This document shows, piece by piece, positions 4,340 through 7,096 of a stretch of DNA of 7,096 nucleotides (its first letter is position 1; the number at the start of each line of letters is the position of its first letter). Below the pieces are notes generated by a model. That model searched no databases. It saw nothing but the letters and a program-made list of their open reading frames with translations, and was not told where the DNA came from. Position numbers and translations under genes: made by a program. The DNA is from Muribaculaceae bacterium (GTDB lineage Bacteria > Bacteroidota > Bacteroidia > Bacteroidales > Muribaculaceae), in contig VSPO01000143.1 of NCBI GenBank assembly GCA_009775375.1, positions 1 through 7,096 on the forward strand, in the 5' to 3' direction.

Positions 4340-6933
4340 TGAGATTTCGCTTGTCATACATAAATGCATTTACGGTTATTGCATTATTATCATGCCTGCA
4401 AATTAAAGGCGAGGTAATAAAGGGCGTTGTTGTCGATCAAGACAGCCTGCCCGTTAAACATACGATAGTGCAAATCATGGATGGCGACAAGCCCCTATAT
4501 TACTCCACCACCCGCGCCGATGGATCATATAGAATCAAGGCAGATTCAATTACAGAGGGTTGTTTCTTACAATTTTCAAGATATGGCTATGAATCCTTGT
4601 ATCTTGCCATATCCTCCGATTCAATCTACGACGTCATGCTGCTGCCCAAAACAACCGACCTTAAGGAATTTGTGGTAAGAGCCCCTCAAACAAGGGTCAA
4701 GGGCGATACGATTGAATATGACGTTGCCGCCCTTACATCAAAGGCTGACCGAAACATTGCCGACATTATACGCAAACTCCCGGGAGTACACATTCAAGAT
4801 GATATCATATTTTATGACGGAGAACCAATCAACCGGTTTTATATCGAAGGATTAAACATGCTTGGAGATGACTACTCGATTGCCACAAACAATATCAATC
4901 CAAACGACATCTCCTCAATAAGTATTTACGAGAGACATCAACCGAAAAAAGTACTGACTGATCTTAAGATGTCGGATAAGGCAGCACTAAATTTAAAACT
5001 GAAGAAAAAATCCTTACTGCGTCCCATTGGATATTTGCAGGGTGGGATCGGGCTGAATGCGGAAAAAGATATAAGATACCAAGGGAATCTGTACAGCATG
5101 CTTGTGTCTCCGACAAATCAGACAATGATTTCCTCTGATATCAATAATCACGGAGCATTTCGCCTCCCTTACGGCAGGGACAAGGAGTTCTATGCCACCA
5201 CAGCCTCTTCCCTGATGGAAAAACAACCGTTGGGCAACGCGGACATTCCCGGCAACCGTTATTACAACAACAGCACCCTCGACACGGAAGGAAGCTCACT
5301 TTTCAAATTCAATGATGACCTCGTCTTCTCTATCCGTGCTATATATGGGAATGAGAGTGACTCATACTCCAATGCCTCTTCCCTCCGTTATCTCGCCTCC
5401 GGACAAGAAGACATCATCTATCAGAATAAAGGCCATACGTCTCTCGGCGGCAGCCATCTCAGGACGGAGGCAAAAATCGAACGGAATTCAAGCAATAATT
5501 ATCTTATTGACATAATTCGTTTTGAAGGTATAAAATCAGACAATTCATACGACGTGACGTCAGAGTACAGAGGAGTGGAAAGGCTGAACAACAAAGAGCT
5601 TTCCTTAACGAACAGCTTTAATACTATCATCAGGAAGGGGGGAAATCTGTTTGAAATAAACTCTGATATATCTTATGCAGATATGCCAAATTATTATATG
5701 CACTATGCCGACGACTCTGCGCCGGGTCAAAATATATCACAAATTCTTTCCGGCAGACGTTTTTCCGGACATGCAAAAGGGGGATATGGATATGCTTTTT
5801 CAAACTTAGTTGTCGGTGGCGAGCTTTTAATCCTAATTGAAAATGAACTTTTTAAATCCGCTGACGATGATGCGAGACAAATCACGAATAATGAACGTGG
5901 ACATATCCTAAACGTAGCGTTAAGACCTTATCTGGAATGGAAACTCAGCAAAATGCGCTGGCGGAGCGAGCTGGAGACCTCTTATTACGACGTAAGATAT
6001 GGCTCCGTTGATAACAATAGAATATTCAGGCACCATAAGCCATACCTGCAGGGTTCTACCAGTCTATACTGGAGAGCCTCGGCATTTGTGCACATGAATG
6101 CCGCCTTCGGAGTCAGACGTACATTTGGCGGGATTAAAGATTTCATCGAATCCCCGATATATTCTTCTTTCCGTACACGTATAATTCCCGGTAACGGAAA
6201 TCTTGCAAATGCCCTCTCTTTGAAGTATTCATTAAATGTTTCCTACTCTAATCCTCTACAGGGTCTTGTCTGTCGGGGTATGATAATCTATACAGACACC
6301 CATAAGAACTCTCTGGCAGCTTCATCTATAGATTCCGATGGCAACATGCTGACCTCAAATGCAAATAAGGCCAACAAAGGGAAATCTGTGGTATGGAACC
6401 TGGATATCTCAAAGAGGCTGTCGGAGTTTGATATCGTTTTTAAATTGTTAGCCAATGGCATGTCAACTCGCAATAAACGCATCCGACAAGACACCCCTCT
6501 TCATGTGATTACGAACCTGGTCAATGTCGATGCCATTGGAGTGGCAAACCTATTCTCCGACCGATTGACACTTGATATCAATTGTGGTTACTCTTATTCC
6601 AATCAAAGTATAAAAACGCCGGGCTCTCGGTCTCATATCAGCAACTTCAAGGGAAACTGCAAATTGTCATGGTTCATTCTTCCATATCTTGAACTGTATG
6701 GTGGCATCAACGCAAGACAAAGCCATATGGAGAACGGGAGTTATAGGAACTTTATGTTCGTGGACGGAGGTTGTCGTTTCAAGAAATCAAAGTATGAGAT
6801 TGAGTTGGCAGGTAAAAATCTGGCCAATGTCAGCTCATATGAATATTGCACTATGCTTCCGCTCGAAATAGATTATTACTCATATAAACTCCGTCCCTTG
6901 GAATTCATGCTCACATTCAAGTGGATACTTTAA
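4336..6933 (+). CDS. TonB-dependent receptor with N-terminal carboxypeptidase-regulatory-like domain (SusC-like)
   Basis: This is an 865-residue outer-membrane protein. A signal peptide spans roughly residues 1-25. A carboxypeptidase-regulatory-like beta domain follows (about 26-105: GEVIKGVVVDQDSLPV, RADGSYRIKAD, FSRYGYES). The linker LKEFVVRAPQ (109-118) is where a TonB-contacting segment is expected. The plug domain runs about 119-225, with DTIEYDV, ADIIRKLPGV, RFYIEGLNMLG, IATNNINPNDISSISIYERHQP. The rest alternates aromatic and polar beta-strand segments typical of a 22-strand barrel and ends LRPLEFMLTFKWIL. FYIEGL and IATNNI are typical of the receptors paired with GLPGLI genes. The start at 4336 overlaps the stop of the upstream gene (ATGA), implying translational coupling; a second ATG directly follows at 4339. 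No SusD-like lipoprotein gene follows in the window, so this is not a standard polysaccharide-uptake pair. The substrate is unknown; the nearby small peptide is a candidate. LLSC at residues 17-20 resembles a lipobox but is imperfect, and receptors are not usually lipidated. Confidence 0.92.
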   Translation: MMRFRLSYINAFTVIALLSCLQIKGEVIKGVVVDQDSLPVKHTIVQIMDGDKPLYYSTTRADGSYRIKADSITEGCFLQFSRYGYESLYLAISSDSIYDVMLLPKTTDLKEFVVRAPQTRVKGDTIEYDVAALTSKADRNIADIIRKLPGVHIQDDIIFYDGEPINRFYIEGLNMLGDDYSIATNNINPNDISSISIYERHQPKKVLTDLKMSDKAALNLKLKKKSLLRPIGYLQGGIGLNAEKDIRYQGNLYSMLVSPTNQTMISSDINNHGAFRLPYGRDKEFYATTASSLMEKQPLGNADIPGNRYYNNSTLDTEGSSLFKFNDDLVFSIRAIYGNESDSYSNASSLRYLASGQEDIIYQNKGHTSLGGSHLRTEAKIERNSSNNYLIDIIRFEGIKSDNSYDVTSEYRGVERLNNKELSLTNSFNTIIRKGGNLFEINSDISYADMPNYYMHYADDSAPGQNISQILSGRRFSGHAKGGYGYAFSNLVVGGELLILIENELFKSADDDARQITNNERGHILNVALRPYLEWKLSKMRWRSELETSYYDVRYGSVDNNRIFRHHKPYLQGSTSLYWRASAFVHMNAAFGVRRTFGGIKDFIESPIYSSFRTRIIPGNGNLANALSLKYSLNVSYSNPLQGLVCRGMIIYTDTHKNSLAASSIDSDGNMLTSNANKANKGKSVVWNLDISKRLSEFDIVFKLLANGMSTRNKRIRQDTPLHVITNLVNVDAIGVANLFSDRLTLDINCGYSYSNQSIKTPGSRSHISNFKGNCKLSWFILPYLELYGGINARQSHMENGSYRNFMFVDGGCRFKKSKYEIELAGKNLANVSSYEYCTMLPLEIDYYSYKLRPLEFMLTFKWIL

Positions 6934-6949
6934 TCGAGAACTCCCATAA

Positions 6950-7001
6950 AAACCTTAAATACTTGACTATTACTAATAGTGAGTTCTTCAATTAAAGGTT
7001 T
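6950..7001 (+). terminator. Possible terminator or cruciform after the receptor gene
   Basis: AAACCTT (6950-6956) pairs with AAGGTTT (6995-7001), enclosing a second perfect hairpin, ACTATT-ACT-AATAGT (6966-6980). The stems are AT-rich and the tail after them (TATATC) is only partly T-rich, so termination would be weak. It is the first structured element after the receptor stop codon. Confidence 0.35.
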
Positions 7002-7040
7002 ATATCAAGCCTATACAGAGTAAACGTCCCATAAACCGCC

Positions 7041-7071
7041 TTGCCTGACTGGAAGGGCGGTGTTAATTTTG
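7041..7071 (+). promoter_or_regulatory. Promoter for a gene starting at the window edge, within an inverted repeat
   Basis: TTG (7041-7043), 20 bases, then TAATTTTG (7064-7071): box sequence and spacing are identical to the promoter at 2322-2352. An inverted repeat, ACCGCC (7035-7040) and GGCGGT (7056-7061), fits around the -33 box. A regulator binding it would compete with RNA polymerase. The same GC-rich stem followed by GTTAATTTT could instead be an intrinsic terminator for the receptor operon, or serve both roles. A possible start, ATG at 7089, follows, with only five further bases visible. Confidence 0.55.
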
Positions 7072-7096
7072 CGGAGTAACAAAAAAACATGGATTA

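Noticed and set aside
4336..6933. Receptor as half of a SusC/SusD glycan-uptake pair
   Set aside because: No SusD-like lipoprotein, glycoside hydrolase or sensor gene is in the window; the overlapping partner is a GLPGLI protein upstream.
1..7096. CRISPR array, tRNA or rRNA
   Set aside because: I saw no regularly spaced repeats, no tRNA-like acceptor and T-loop pattern and no rRNA-like conserved stretch.

Overview
The window looks like an accessory region of a Bacteroidales (Bacteroides/Prevotella/Muribaculaceae-type) chromosome. The evidence is a promoter of the form TTG-N20-TAATTTTG, starts without clear Shine-Dalgarno sequences, a C-terminal piece of a Bacteroidetes-type LuxR/HTH regulator, a DUF3244-like exported protein, a GLPGLI-family protein and a SusC-like TonB-dependent receptor. 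I cannot name the genus from the sequence.

Layout. (1) Positions 49-390 hold the remnant C-terminus of an HTH regulator whose N-terminal part is missing. (2) Positions 446-2056 are a decayed insertion sequence of the IS1182/IS5-like group. It has 14-bp perfect terminal inverted repeats. Its minus-strand transposase (634-1931) is broken by a frame-changing deletion that appears to remove the second catalytic aspartate. (3) Positions 2057-2386 contain no gene but end in a textbook Bacteroidales promoter. (4) That promoter drives 2387-2753, a DUF3244-like secreted protein interrupted by a 13-bp near-perfect tandem duplication containing TA repeats. Removing one copy restores a clean 117-residue protein, so this is either a new pseudogene or a reversible on/off switch. 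(5) Positions 2754-3010 carry two dyad symmetries and a second, weaker promoter. (6) Positions 3011-3184 encode a 57-residue secreted acidic peptide with three cysteines in the mature part. (7) Positions 3185-3505 hold a terminator-like hairpin and a perfect 15-bp hairpin just before the next start. (8) Positions 3506-4339 (GLPGLI family) and 4336-6933 (TonB-dependent receptor) overlap at ATGA and are translationally coupled. (9) After the receptor there are inverted repeats and a promoter matching the one in part 3, probably for a gene that begins at the window edge.

How the genes may work together. The GLPGLI protein and the receptor form a recognised Bacteroidetes pairing of envelope proteins. 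The small cysteine-containing exported peptide directly upstream, separated by RNA-hairpin signals, suggests a three-gene module. In this view a secreted peptide is made in excess, and the exporter/receptor-like envelope components are expressed by read-through or from a separate weak promoter. The substrate is unknown, and the link between peptide and receptor is inferred from gene order only.
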